Shown in pieces: positions 47,262 through 59,562 of a stretch of DNA of 64,000 nucleotides. This DNA is from Amylostereum areolatum (lineage: Eukaryota; Basidiomycota; Agaricomycetes; Russulales; Stereaceae), in NCBI GenBank assembly GCA_012932865.1, contig SAXG01000018.1, positions 434,001 through 498,000 of the forward strand. The letters are read 5' to 3'. The notes beneath the pieces were generated by a model. That model made no database searches and had not been told where the DNA came from. It was given only the letters and a program-made list of their open reading frames with translations. How positions within the stretch are numbered: the first letter of the stretch is position 1; every line of letters begins with the position of its first letter. The translations under genes and the position numbers were made by a program.

Positions 47262-48965
47262 TCACAATCCGTGGTATCCCCACCCGAGCGCGGCAAAGTC
47301 GTGCGACGTCGGAAGGTACTGCGCTTGCTGCTGCTGCTGCTGCCCGTGCGCTTGACCCATCCCGTGCGAGAGATGGGACGCGGCGGCAGACGACGGGTAG
47401 GAAGCGGACGAGAGGGTATACGGACCGCCGCTGGGAGGGGCCGTCGCACTCTCCCCGAACGTCGCGCTGACGGGGGAAATAGGCAAGTCCGGCATGCCGA
47501 AGGCCGAGGAGGACTGATAGATCGTTCAGCGCCTTTGTGCGGAGAGAAAGAGGGGGAAAACACGCACGTCGCACTGGGAAGAGATCATGGATAACGGAAA
47601 GCCGTAGTCGTCTGTTTCGAGCGACGGAGCGGGGGAGGGGGAGGGGCCGGAATGGGTATATGACGTGCTGGGAGAAGAAGAAGAAGCGGAGGAGGTCGCG
47701 GGCTCGTTGAGCTGGTAGACGACGGTGAGGAGAACGGAAGAGGTCGCGAAGGAATCGAGTCCGAGGGAGAGGGAGGAAGAGGAGGAGGAGGGAGAGGACG
47801 GGTGGGAAGAGGACTGCTGAACGATCTCCTGGACGATAGAGTAGCGACCGGGATCTGAGATACGAATAAGGATCGATCGATGGGGGCGTGCGGGATGGAA
47901 GATACGTACCGTTCGATTCGCAGAGCTTGGTCCAGAAACCGGGGATGAGGACGGCACGGTAAACGTAGCCGCTCATGCCGGCCCCTTCGAAATGCGAGGC
48001 GGCGGAGCAGGAGAGGGGCGTGATCTCGCGGTGGACGCAGTTGCCGTTGAAGTAGACGGCGCAAACGGAGTGAGGCGCGGACGTTGGCGGCGGAGGTGAA
48101 GGTGACGGTGGGATCTACGGCGCGGAGGGGACGGGGAACGGAGGAGTGAAAGGTGTTGGCGAGGAGGTTTGGGGAGGATGAGGTGGGGGTGAGAGAGGAA
48201 GCGAGAGGGAAAGAGGAAGGGGCGAGGGAGGAAACGGGGGAGGAGGGGGAGAGGGGCGGGGTGAGCATGGCGCCGCCTCCGGTGGAGGGACGAAGGTAGG
48301 TTGGATCTGAGAGGGGGGGCCATGGGGCGCTGGCGGGAAGGACGTCGATGTGGACGAGGGCGCGGGTGGGTTTGATCGAGTTCGGGGAAGGTGAGGGATG
48401 GAGGGAGGGAGAAAGTGGGTTTGTGGTGGAGAAGGCGGAGGCGGAGGAGGAGGAGGAGGAGGAGGAGTGGGCATCTGAGGAGGAAAAGTCGCGATTGGAA
48501 AGAAGTTTGAGGACTGGGAGGGTGCGGGAGTGAGCGAGCGAAAAGGCGAAGAGAGGGCAAGAGAGACGAACTGCGTTTGCCGCCGCAAGTGTCGCGAAGC
48601 TGTTGGAGACGGCTGCCGACCTGCTTCGCGGTCCTTCGCTTTCCGGTGACGTGGAAGATGTAGTCGGAGATGAAGCGATTGCGGTTGGGAAAGCGGCTGA
48701 GGGAGCGGGTGGACCTCGAGGTCTCTGGACGGTAGCGGTCGAGGGCTTCGACGAGGGCGGCCTCGAGGTAGGGCGGCCAGACGGCCTCGCCTTTGCCCTT
48801 GAGGGTCTTCCAAGACTTGCGACCGGCGACGATGGTCTGCACGGCGTCGCGGGTACGGTCATCGCAGGCGAGGGGGTAAGAGAGATCGTCGACGGCGGGG
48901 GTGGCGGGGGTGGCTGAGACGGAGGCGGAAGGCATGTTGGGGCTGAAGTCGAGGGGGAGAGCCAT
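47262..48965 (-). CDS. TEA/ATTS domain transcription factor (TEC1/AbaA family), one-base frame break
   Basis: A DNA-binding regulator of development; fungal relatives include Tec1 and AbaA. Start MALPLDFSPNMPS at 48965. The TEA domain occupies about residues 48-130: RKSWKTLKGKGEAVWPPYLE, ALVEALDRYRPE, LSRFPNRNRFISDYIFHVTG, KRRTAKQVGSRLQQLRDTC. An intron (about 48587-48519) leads into a Ser/Pro-rich region with PTVTFTSAANVRA, and one frame over HSVCAVYFNGNCVHREITPL then FEGAGMSGYVYRAVLIPGFW. The two join if a single base near 48073 is removed; no intron fits. Two more introns (about 47908-47855 and 47568-47517) lead to DPGRYSIVQEIV and a tail with six Gln encoded by CAG near 47336, ending LGWGYHGL at 47262. 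Family certain; whether the gene is functional depends on the frame break. Confidence 0.88.
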
Positions 48966-50761
48966 GGGTCGGAGGAGGAGGCGGAGGAGGCGAGGGAACG
49001 AGGAAAAGATGGGGGCGGGAGGGGTTCATTATGTAGTCGATCGGGGGAAGGGGGAGGAGAGGTGCGCAAAGGCGAATTGAACGGGACAAGAGCTAGAACG
49101 CGACTGCCAGAGCCCTCCTTCGAATCCTCCCACCCTTAGAACGCCGTTTGCGTCCCATGGCCAGCCAAGCCCCCGGTCCCCGTCCCGTTTCATCATCGCC
49201 TGAGGCGCACCTCGTCCCGCCTTCGGACCGGCCCGCTCCCGTCCCGAACAGCTTTCGGCTTTGGCTTCCGCCAGCTCACCCTCTCTCCTCCCTCCCTCCA
49301 GCCTCTCATCGCCAAGCGTTACGTAGCCTCCCCTTCAAACCTGGGCCGACAATTTCCTTCGCGCGATGGAGAGAGTGGACGGCAAGGCGACAGCAAAGCA
49401 GACGATCACCGACGTCAGACGTTTTCGTTTCGGCAGACGCCATCGACCAACTTGGCTTGATTTACCCCCGCACCTCCTCTCGCCCCGGTTCGCCCAATCC
49501 GTCGCCCGATCACTCCCTCTCCTCCAGCGAAAACACGCCTCTCGCACTCGAAGCCTTCCCCGCTCCTCTCCACCCTCGCCCGACGCCCGTGACCATCGAA
49601 CCATCTCCATTCCCTCCACGCTCCACGCTCGACGCTCAACGTTCAACGACGCTCTAGATTCCATCCCGGCGCTCTCCTTGTTCCTTCCCCCGATCCGCAT
49701 CGGGCTCGGGATGCACGCGGCTCTCAACATCCTCTCTTCGCCATCCAGCCTTTCCCAATCCGAACACGCTCCCGACCCGCCTCGCCTCCACCGGTGCCAC
49801 CCCTCCCTCGATCCGATCTCCCACCTCGTACGACCCCGTCACCTCTCGTAACCCACATCAGCCAACCCACGCCGCGGTCACGCACTCCCTCACGATCTCC
49901 CTCTCTTTGCCTCTTCGACAAGCCATCAATCGTCCACCCCGACGCCCCCGATCCTCAGCTAGTCCCTCCCATCTCCTTCCCAGCCCATCTCCTCCCCCAC
50001 GCCCCTACGAACAATGCCTCCTCCTTCCCCATCCAGACATCCATCCATGAGAATTCACCCCTTCCCGGTACCGTCGCGCGCTCGAACCCCGGCACCCCAT
50101 CAACGCCTAATATCCTCTCCTCCTCCCCAACCCACAGCCGCCTCGATCGACCAGCCCCCCGCGTAAGCTACCACGCACCCGCGTGCAATCAGCACCCACC
50201 CACCATTCTCGCAAACCCATTCCGAGCAGGGCGCGTGCCTTTGCGCGCAAGAAAGCGCAATTCGCAACGCCCCACGCCGGTGTCCACCCAAGCGCTCGAA
50301 CGACAACGACGACGAGGACGGACGGAGACGCGCGCGCGCGTCCGGGTTCGGCTACGCTTCCTGCCCGAGCCTGTCTCCGCCCCCCACCCCAACGCTCTCC
50401 CAATACTGACCCCTTCATCCCATCCTCCCCTCCCCTCCCGATCACTCTTCGCTTCTTCCTCGCTCGCGAGCGCGCGCTATGGCTGTGCGTCCTTGCTGTG
50501 CTCGTCCCTCCCCCTCTCTTCCCCTCCGCGTCCGACTCGGGCCTTGGCTATGTTCACACACTCTCCTCAAACCGACCATGTCGCGCTGGGCTCGTCGCGA
50601 GGAATCGCCGGGTGGGTCGACGCTGACGACGGTTGGTCACCCTGGACGACCCGCCCGCCCCCTTTCTTACTGTACACGCTTAACACCGAGGACGCCCATC
50701 CCGTTTTCCAGACTGAATCGCGCATCGCAATGTTCCACAAGCGAACGAGCGAAAACGTCCG

Positions 50762-50777
50762 CCCCCCCCCCCCCCCC
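50762..50777. repeat. Homopolymer run of 16 C
   Basis: Sixteen C in a row within the C-rich plus-strand stretch. Runs this long are easily miscounted by sequencing. Confidence 0.9.
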
Positions 50778-52417
50778 GCGCTCCGCGTTCCTGTCCTTTC
50801 TCAATCATCATCCACAGTCAACGCCCCTCCTCCCCTGTTGGGATTTGCTCCTCTATTTAGCTTTTTGACGCACGCTCAATGTCATGACGCCCGCCCGATC
50901 CAGTGCACGGTCCGTTCCCCCCACTACGCTTATCGGGCGCGGGGAAGGCGAGGAAGGTCACTGAGGGGGTTATGTGCTCTGTGGTTATGTGGAGGCGTTC
51001 CGCCGTGATCGCCCTCCAGTGCTCCTGCACGTTCTTTCGCCTTTCTTTTCGCATCCTTCTGTTCTCTCTTGAGCGTCTCCCCCGCTCCGCCTGCGCGAGG
51101 ATCGTAGGTTTGTTTTCACTTCGCGACATATGTACACAGCCCGGGCCAGCCTTCGACACGCCCGGCCCGGGCCTCGCGAACACGCATCTTCCAAACCAAC
51201 CAAACTCACCCCCACCCCCCACCCCACCTTCAGTTCCAGCGCACAGCGTCGATCCGGGGTCCGCGGCGCCGATCCGCACGCTGACTCCCCCCTCCCTCTG
51301 CGTCCTCCTCGCGATCCTTTGTCGAGGGCGCGGCGCGTCCGCACCGTAATCCCCTCCCCCAAAATAGGGATTGGCCAGGCGGCCCTAACGCCCTCGAGTC
51401 CCCACCGTCCAATGAACGTTCCCCGCTAACAGGACGCGCTAAACACGGCTCATCCCCTCCGCACCGCCCCCGAGCCCATCATTCGTCCTTTTCGAAGACA
51501 AGACGAGCACGAGAGCCTGGGCGGTGGGTCGCGGTGGGCTGTAAAATTAAATCGCAAAAGGCGCGTTAGCGCGATCATGCACTCGACCCGATCGCTCGAT
51601 CTAAGGCTGGTCAGGTCGCTCGCGGAGGGGGGTTATTTATCCTTTGTTTCGTCCGGAGTTCGTGCGCCTTGTGTTTATCTTGTTCTGCGACGCGGCACGG
51701 CGCGCTCGCGCCAGCGATGGCGATAGCGCGGTTGGTGGAGAATCGAGACGAGGGGGGGCTGTGCGGGGAGGAATGGACGACTTTACTTAGGACGCATCGC
51801 ATAGGCCAGCTAGTTACTTCGAATCGAATGGGAGCGGGACATCTAATCTTGCATACGACGCGTGCACCCTAACAGTTACGAGTCAATAGGCCCTCGCCGC
51901 GGGTCCCCCCGTGACCGCACCGCCCTACGTTCTGTACCATACAATTCAGTACAGTAAGTACGGCGACCGTCGTCTCGTGGAAGCGCACCCCCGACCTCCG
52001 TGATTCGACCGCCCTCCCCGAGGGAATATGTAACCCAATTGAGAAGAGGTCGACCGCGCCGTCGAGGCGAACTTGAGACTCGGAAGACGGGACGGAGAAG
52101 CCACTTATTGCGTCGACCCGCCATGGACGGCACTGCACTGCCAGTGTGCATCGACGTCAGCGCGCCTGAAGGCGTCGAATCCACGAACGCGGCGAACGAG
52201 TCACTGGTGCGGGGGGAGGGAGGAGGGTTCAATGAACCCATAAACGAACCGCGCCGGGCGCACCACTGGCTCGAGAGAGGAGAAGAAGAAGACCGTACGT
52301 CCGACGCGGGTTCTTGTTCTTTGCGGAATCCAGATGCATACTCGAACGAACGAAGGCGAGCAATCCGCCCCCCCTCGGAGGGCGTGGCTTTGCCAAACTT
52401 GGGGGGGTTACCGGTTA

Positions 52418-52433
52418 GTACGTACGTACGTAC
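52418..52433. repeat. (GTAC)4 tetranucleotide repeat
   Basis: Four perfect GTAC units, self-complementary, followed 40 bases later by a second short tandem repeat. Confidence 0.85.
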
Positions 52434-52470
52434 CCACCCCGACGTCGTCACGAGGACGGGAGGCTGGCAA

Positions 52471-52499
52471 GTGGCAGTGGCAGTGGCAGTGGCAGTGGC
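52471..52499. repeat. GTGGCA hexanucleotide repeat
   Basis: About five tandem units of GTGGCA inside a G-rich plus-strand stretch; on the minus strand an open frame runs through it as Ala-Thr repeats. Confidence 0.85.
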
Positions 52500-54652
52500 G
52501 GCGGCGAAGGGGGCTCCACTCTGTTGCGCCTTGCTGCTTCGGGGTTGGCGCAAGGCGTGGGCGTGGAGTCCGCCGGAAGGGGGGGCTGGAGGGTTCGGGA
52601 GATCGCGGGAGGAGGGAGGGGGGTTTCCCGCTAAGTAAGTTAAAAACTTGGGACACTCGCTGACTCGGAGGGACTTGCGATAACTCATGTGCGGACGATG
52701 GCAAGGATCGGGAGCACGCTTTTCACGTTTGGGTATGAGTGTTGCAATATGGCCACGGCGGGGGGAAGTTGGAAGGCCGCCGACGTCTTGAACGCCTGGC
52801 GCCCGCGAAATAAACGTACAAGGTTTTTTCTCTGAACGCCGCATCGCGTCCCATCATCGCGTCGCGTCGAGAACCCCAGACGGGGAACGTCGTCGCGGCG
52901 CCTCGCCAAGTTTAGCTGGTGGACGTCAACTTCTCCAAGGTTGAACGCAACGCGGCGGACGGCATCCCCGTCATCGATCCCGAACGCTCTGCCTGAGCCT
53001 TGGAGCCTTGGCCCCCTCCCAAAGGGTCCTGAAACAAGTAAGGCGTGTAACTGGAAAAGAAGGGAGGAAGCCTGGAAAGAAGAAGGCGAAGAAGTTAGAT
53101 CGAACGAAATCTGCGAGAGGGTCGGTGCTGCAAGTTTACCTTTACTTACGTTACGCCACGAGCACGTTCGCGCACCGCTCCGAGTCCGCTCTGCGCTAGT
53201 GAAGATTGATAAGTGGTGGTGGTAAAGCCTTATCCTCGACATCGTTTCGCCCGGCGCCGTGTCAGCTCCGAAGCGCGACCGACCGACGACGTTGTCCTTG
53301 TCCACGAGGAGAGAACAAAGGAGCCCGCTTGCGGTGGGGCCGATCTCGAGCTTTTGCCATGGCATAGTTCGACCATGAGGAAGCTTGACCCCCGCAAGTC
53401 TAGTGGACGAAGCAGTCAAACGCACGGGCAGAACGCATCCCTAACCGTTGACTAAACCCCTGCGTGATGGGCTCGATGCACGCCCGAGCGCTGTCCAATC
53501 GAAGACCTCCCAAGCCCACCCACCGCCCGGAACCTTGCGAAATGCGAGCGCCAGAACGAGGGACATGAAAAGTCCAAAGTCGAAAGAAGTGCCGAGACGG
53601 GGGTCGTTTAATTCGATGGAGGCTCGTCAACCCGTCCCTTCCCGACGGTACAACTCCTACCCGCGCCCGCGAAGCTCGCGAGGCTGAAGCTCGAAGAGTC
53701 AAGGCTCTTGTGTGTCGATCGCTTTGCCACTTTACTTTACGATAGATAGCCGTCCACGACCGCGCGACGATCGAAAACCCTGAGGCAGTGAGCGCGATCA
53801 TCATACTTCGTGGCCATTGGCCAGAGCTTACCGCACCCACCAATCGAATTGCTACCCGCCAAGCCGCCGAGGACGAACCCAATATCTTCCAGCCAGTGAG
53901 AAAGCAGGAGAGAGCCCAGCCGGCGACGTGAATTAACGTTGACACCTCAGGCGGCGGCAGGACAATCCGCTCACCGTACGCTGCCGGCGGACAGAATCCG
54001 TCAATTGCAAGGGCGAATCGACCGAGTCGGCGCGTTCAATTAACACGTCGTGCGCTGGCGTCGAATTCGCTTCCAGTTTGTGATGGCAAACGCGGCCTTG
54101 GGTCGACAGAGCAGAGCGGCGTAAGGGAATAGTATGGCAGCGGGCCTATCGGTGCTCCGGAAGGGAGGCGCTGAACGAAAGGACAAAGCAAGTTAAATGA
54201 CGGAAAAATGCCGGAGACGGCTGCAATTGCAAAGTGCGTGGCAGCCAGGACCAGCACAGAACCGCCGGGCGATGGCGCGTTTGAAGCTGGCTAGCGCGCG
54301 CGCGCGAGGGCGCGATTCCACATACCTACGTACTTGTCGATCGTAAGGCAGCTTTACCCTCGCGGCGGCGCGCCGACGAAAGCTCAACGGGGACACGCGC
54401 CCTCCTGAAAGGGTTACATGCACGTCAGCGCCACCCGCGGAGGCCCGCGTCGATTTCTCTATTTCCTAAAGACGGCAGAACGAACGCAAACGGTCTGAGT
54501 AAGTGGCACGTAAGTACGTACACATCAGTGGTCGTCCATGGTCACGACGACCAGTGGGGATCCGTCGACCCGCCTCGCCTCGCGCGTTCCCCTGGTTCGA
54601 ACCACTCGATGTCCCTCCCCCCAGACACGATCCTGGGAAGGGCGGCCCTCGT

Positions 54653-54671
54653 CGCACGCACGCACGCACGC
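54653..54671. repeat. (GCAC)n short tandem repeat
   Basis: Between four and five tandem GCAC units in the gene-poor GC-rich region. Confidence 0.75.
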
Positions 54672-56926
54672 AGACCGATTGTACGAACGCAAACCAACGC
54701 ACGCCGGACGACAGCAGCCACAGAACTCCGGTCGTGGCACCGGCTTCCAACGAATTAGACACCCTAAAACCAATGCTCAAATGAAAATGAACACTGCTTC
54801 CGAGCGAGCCCCGTCCTACGTACTAAGCAGCCAGCCAGCCAGCGGGTCGACCACCGCCCGCTCTTCCATCGTGACGTCGCAGCGCAAATCCCACCTTGCA
54901 AGTAAGTAGAGGGATGGCAGGCTGGCATGGATCGATCCCCCAATGATGTCGATGAGTCCCGGGCACGCAATTCTGAGGGCTGCTGCTCGGTCTGATGCGG
55001 TCGGAAACAAACGCGTATTTACCCGGGCAGGGCAGGTGCATGGATCGTTGGAGCGCACACGCACGCGCTCGAGCCCAAGGGAAGATGTCGTCGAGCCTGA
55101 GTACCAGTCGACGGTCTACGAACGAGAGCGGGTGGGCGAATGCGCGAATGGCGCAAAATTGCAAATGCATGGAGGGAGCGTGGGAAGCGGGGATCTCCCG
55201 GGACGATCGCGGATCGGGGGGGGGCCCTCGATCTGATATATCTTGGTTTCGTTTCATTTGGGTCGCCGTCGCCAGAACACAAGATGGCCCACGGGACGCA
55301 ATCGATCTCCGCGAAGCCATCTCGACGCCGACGCGAGACGAGGCTCGCTTTGCGGTAAATGAAAAGAAGAAAGGAGGGAAAAACAGGTCGAACATGCCAT
55401 CAACAGCAAATAGCGTGAACTGGACCCGCCGAATCCTCGGCGTCACTGGCGCCCGTCGAACAAAGCAGCAAGTGGACCGACGCACCAAAACACAAACCAA
55501 CGCATTGGTTCCGACGAGTGGAATGATGCGCACGTGGAGTAGCCCACGTTTGCTTCCGTCGACGCGTCGACGTCGAGCGGACGCGCCAACCTCGGGGGTT
55601 TCCAAGATCGCGACCCAATGAGCAAGCGCCGGCGGCAACACGAGGCTCACCCTGATGCCCTCCCCCAAGGGCCAAGTTGGGGGCCCCCCCGAGCCACACC
55701 CCTCCCGCCGGCTCAATTCCAGGTCAACACAACAAAAAGAAGCCCGAGCCCGCTGCAATCGCACGTCCCCCTCTGCCAACCCCGCGCGCCCAGCCTGCCT
55801 TCTCAGCAGAATAGGCCTGCCTGTCAGCGCCGCCCATCGCACCGCCCACGCCACCCCGTCCTCCTCCCAGCCCTCCGCCTTCCCGATCCGGACATCCCAA
55901 CAGATCCCCCCTCCCGTCTCTTCTCCCTCCCTCTCCCTCCACTCACACACCCTCTCCCACTACCTATTAGTACCCACCCCTCGATGCTGCGCTTCTGCTT
56001 CGACTGCGGACTTAGAGCCCCCCGGGCGCGCGATGGACAGAGGGCGATATAACTGGTTATGGGCTTTGACAACGGGCGGCAGCCTATAAGGCGTAGGAGG
56101 GGGGTGATGATCGAGGTCGGAAGGCTTCGGGTGGACTCGCATCTGGCCGTTGTGGCCCCGCTAAGTATAACTTGCTTACTGCAAGTGGGCGGCGGCAGAC
56201 GGGAGGCATCAGAAGGACGAGAGCATCTCCCGCGAGGTGTCCTGCGCCATGATCTCGCTCCCCCCCCGTCCGTCCCGAGTCACCATTGCCCGAAACGGAA
56301 TGGGCGGGGAGCACGAGCACGAGGCACGCCACGACGTCCATCTCACTTTCGAGCCTAAACGCGCGCCACACGCCTCGAGTCACGTACGTCACCGACTCAC
56401 CGAATCGCCCACACGCTGACCGCGGCCTCGCCGGCCTCCTTCCTTTCCTCTTCTTGCCCCACGGCGCTGTCGATCTAAGAAAGAACCAGGGTAAGACATA
56501 ACTTACACGTACGTATCCACGTGTGTATCGAGCAAAAGAGTCCGGTATCGTGCGTGGGTATCCAGATGCCTGTGTATCGTCCCGTATAGCTGTAGCTGGA
56601 ATATAACCATCAGCGGCCAACGACCAGTCGACCACTCCCCAAGACGGGAAGCGAGCTCTTCGCCCCGAGCCCAGCGCGGCCTCTGCGCGGGTCCACGATC
56701 TCTACCCCCGCACCCGAGGTTGGCCGCTTTCCCCTCTTGCGGGCGCGAGCGCGGCATCCCCATGCCAAAAGTCCTGCGAAGAAGCGAAGGGAAGGGGCGA
56801 GGCCACCACAGAAAAGAACCACGGACAAGGAGAGACACGGACGACACTGACACAGACCGAGAGAACACAGAAAACGCCAACCGTCCACGTCCACATCCGA
56901 TCCCCTCTTTCTCTCTCTTTCCTGAT

Positions 56927-59562
56927 TCACACCACAGGTACCGCCGTGGGGACGAACGCCCTCGCCTGCGCCCTCCGACTCTGCACCCCCGTCGCCGCGG
57001 GACACGCCGCCGTCGGCGTCACCGCCCCCGACGAGTTCCACGCATCGGGGTACGGGCATCCGGACACGGCCACGAACACGCCCTGTCGTGTCCGCCTGGT
57101 CGAACCAGCCGTCGCCCTCCTTCACCCCTTTGGTCACGCTCGGCATCGGCAGCGTGCTGACCGCGCCCGTCGCGGTGTACGTCGGGATCAACGCGGGGTA
57201 CACCTCGGGCCCCACCGCGGACAGCGACGTCGGCGGCCACGGGAACGACGCCGAAAGCGAGGCGGGCGCGGCCGTCGACGCCGCGCCGGTTTGCCACGCC
57301 GAGTAGGTGTATGTGGACAGTGCCGTCGTGGACGCGCCCGAGACGAGGGACGCGCATTTTCCGATCGAGTCCCGGGGGTCGTTCGTGATCCACCCGTTGT
57401 CCAGACCGAGCTTGTACGACCACAGCGGAGCCTCGACCGTGCCCGATGTCGACGAATTGCCGATCTGCACCAACGTCAGCCAGAGACGGGAGGAGCGTTC
57501 GCAACTGGCGTACCTTCCATGTCCAGAAATACCAGTCCTGCGTCGCGTCCATGCTCGCGAGCGTGTATTCCCGGAAACCGCCCCTCATCGTATCGTTCCA
57601 GTTTTGCCAATCGTTGAACACCGAGCAGTCGCGGTCCGGGTTGTTGCCCACGCCGAGGAACGTACAACCCGCAGTTGTTGAATCCGTTACTGAACTCGCC
57701 TGCCACGGTCACGCCGAACGCCTTCTGCCTACACAACCCCAGGCGGGTCAAGCGCCTCGAAGCGAAGAAAGAACGATGCGAAAAAACCTACTGACGAGGT
57801 GCTTATGCTGTCCGACCACGCGCTGCACGCCTGGAGAGGCCACGGACCTCCACTCGCGCCGTCGGCAACGAGTTTGCCTTCCTCCGACGTGGCAATCGGC
57901 GCATCGTTCGGCTGGCCATCGAATGCGAAGTATGGGTGCGTGTCCAAGATAACACGATCCGTACCCGGGAGGAAGCCCGTCCAGTTCGCCGTACCCAAGA
58001 ATCCGTCGTGCACCGTGATGAAGGGACCGTTGCCCTCACCATACCCAGTGATGTTCCGGATCATATCGTGAGCCTGGAGGTAGCTACGAATGACATGAAC
58101 GGTTAGATGACAATGTTTGGCGGATAGGGGGGGATGACGTACAATGAGGTGATCGAGTCTTTTCCGACCGCAGAGACCAGGACCTCGTTGACGATGTCAA
58201 AGACGGGGATGACGTCCTTTGTACTCGGGCTGGCTGATAAACTCGGTGATGATGCGAATGTAGCTCAGCGTGCGCTGGGCGTTCGCGAGGCCCATGAGCC
58301 CAGACATGAAGTTGACCTGGCCCAACTTGCCGGAATGGTTGTACCCTGCCGGACGTCAGGTCTTCTTCGCGTCCCCCGGGAGCGCATACACGCACCGTTT
58401 TGCGAGCCCGGCACCGTGTGCAGGTCCAAGTATATGCGCAGCCCGTACTTTGCGGGCCCATTCGAACACTTGCAGGATGTACTTCCAGCACACGCGCGCG
58501 AGGAAACGGCTCGCCGTCGCGTGTTTCGATCGCCCAGTACGGGATGGGCAGACGCAGCCAGTTGAGACCGGCGCCGGCGATCTGCGCGATGTCCTCCTCC
58601 TGTCTGTGCCACGCCGTCACATGCCCGTCAGATAAACGTCGCGTGCGAGGGAACGCGAGGGGAACGCACGATGAAGGTCTGGTAATGCGCCTCGAGCTGC
58701 GCCTGCAGCCCGCCGCCCGCGGACGTGTCGGCGGCCATCGCCTCGCTCAAAGTCCACTCGTCCACGGTGCCGGGGTATTTCTGGAACAACGATGGGGCGA
58801 TGAACGGCTCCAAAACGAAAAGACCTGGTATCCGCGGATGAGAACGTGCGCGTCCGTGGAGGAGGAGGAGGTGCCGAACTCACCGCCCAGGTTAACGCCG
58901 TACACTCTGTCTTTTCCCCACGTCCAAGAGGTGTTCAGGGGCGGCGTCCAGCTGTTGGGCTGCGCATTGAGGTTGAAAGGGTCGGACGGGTCAGACACCC
59001 CTGCGAGCGAAGAGCGGTCAGTTAAGGGCGGTTGGAGAGGGGGGGCGAACGCACAGAAACCGCCGAAGGGGTTGGTATACACAAACTCCTGGCCGTTTGC
59101 CATGCGAACAACGCTCCCGTTCCCACCGGTGGTCGCGCCTGTGGGGCTTCCGCTATTTCCAGAGCTTGAGGCGCCAGCGGCTTGTGAGCGATTGCGTGGA
59201 CGGACGACGACGAAGTAAACGGGGAGGACGACGGCGAGGACGACGATGGCAAGGACGGCAAAGGCGAGCAGCCAAAGGAGAGGTCGACGCCAGAAGGGCC
59301 TTCTGGATGCTGCCGGGTATTTTTCGGACGGTCCATCGGAGGTAGTAGAGGGGTGGAGGAACGGGGTGGAGTTGGAGGGCGAGTCGACGGAGGAGTCTGC
59401 TGCGGTGTTGGGTAGAAAAGAGTCGCGCGGGGTGTCGGGGAGGGAGGCGGCGGGGAGGGGGGGCGGGGCGAGGAAGGGGCGGCTGGCTTGAGGGGTCTGC
59501 AGCGGCGTGGTGTATTCTGAAGGGTCTTCGGAGGGCGCGTCCGAGTGCGGGCGGGAAGCCAT
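56927..59562 (-). CDS. Membrane-anchored GH5 glucan 1,3-beta-glucosidase (ExgD type), frame broken at five places
   Basis: A cell-wall exo-beta-1,3-glucanase of glycoside hydrolase family 5. Start MASRPHSDAPSEDPSEY at 59562 gives a cytosolic Pro/Ser-rich tail, then the signal anchor PLLWLLAFAVLAIVVLAVVL. The luminal/outer domain has KDRVYGVNLGG, VLEPFIAPSLFQKYPGTVDE, DIAQIAGAGLNWLRLPIPYW, GLRIYLDLHTVPGSQNG, FDIVNEV with the acid/base Glu, DTHPYFAFDG, TVAGEFSN with the nucleophile Glu, and CSVFNDWQNWND. The C terminus is VSGCPYPDAWNSS, stop TGA 56929-56927. About seven introns. The frame is broken near 58504 (AAA), 58449 (TTT), 58218 (TTT), 57661 and 57081 (CCC); at each one surplus base would explain it, and no other damage is seen. 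Family certain; gene status uncertain. Confidence 0.88.

Larger units (their letters stand above)
48966..56926. other. Large GC-rich low-complexity region, no convincing gene
   Basis: Nearly 8 kb. 49.1-51.4 kb is strongly C-rich on the plus strand, the mirror image of the G-rich plus strand over the TEA gene, so the strand bias flips at about 49.1 kb. Open frames up to 404 codons exist (49794-51008 plus, 54823-55950 minus) but are Pro/Ser/Arg-rich, overlap one another on both strands and show no motif. The best candidate is 49157-49657 plus (MASQAPGPRPVSSSPEAH, FRLWLPPAHPLSS), possibly a divergent Pro/Ser-rich gene, low confidence. The region may be the long upstream regulatory DNA of the TEA gene, or hold genes masked by indels. 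Confidence 0.4.

Noticed and set aside
47068..47976. Minus-strand open frame of 302 codons over the TEA gene
   Set aside because: It begins in the true TEA exon but then reads through two introns into the 3' flank; the spliced version is clearly better.
49794..51008. Plus-strand open frame of 404 codons
   Set aside because: The C-rich strand alone explains it (Pro/Ser/Arg/His-rich); no domain-like pattern. Kept only as part of the gene-poor region.
51876..52844. Minus-strand open frame of 322 codons
   Set aside because: Runs through a hexanucleotide repeat and is mirrored by a 212-codon frame on the plus strand; no recognisable content.
52685..53425. Minus-strand open frame of 246 codons
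   Set aside because: No motif, no matching splice structure, overlaps other frames.
54823..55950. Minus-strand open frame of 375 codons
   Set aside because: Lies in GC-rich DNA where stops are rare, overlaps long frames on the other strand, and has low-complexity Arg/Pro/Ser text without motif or splicing.
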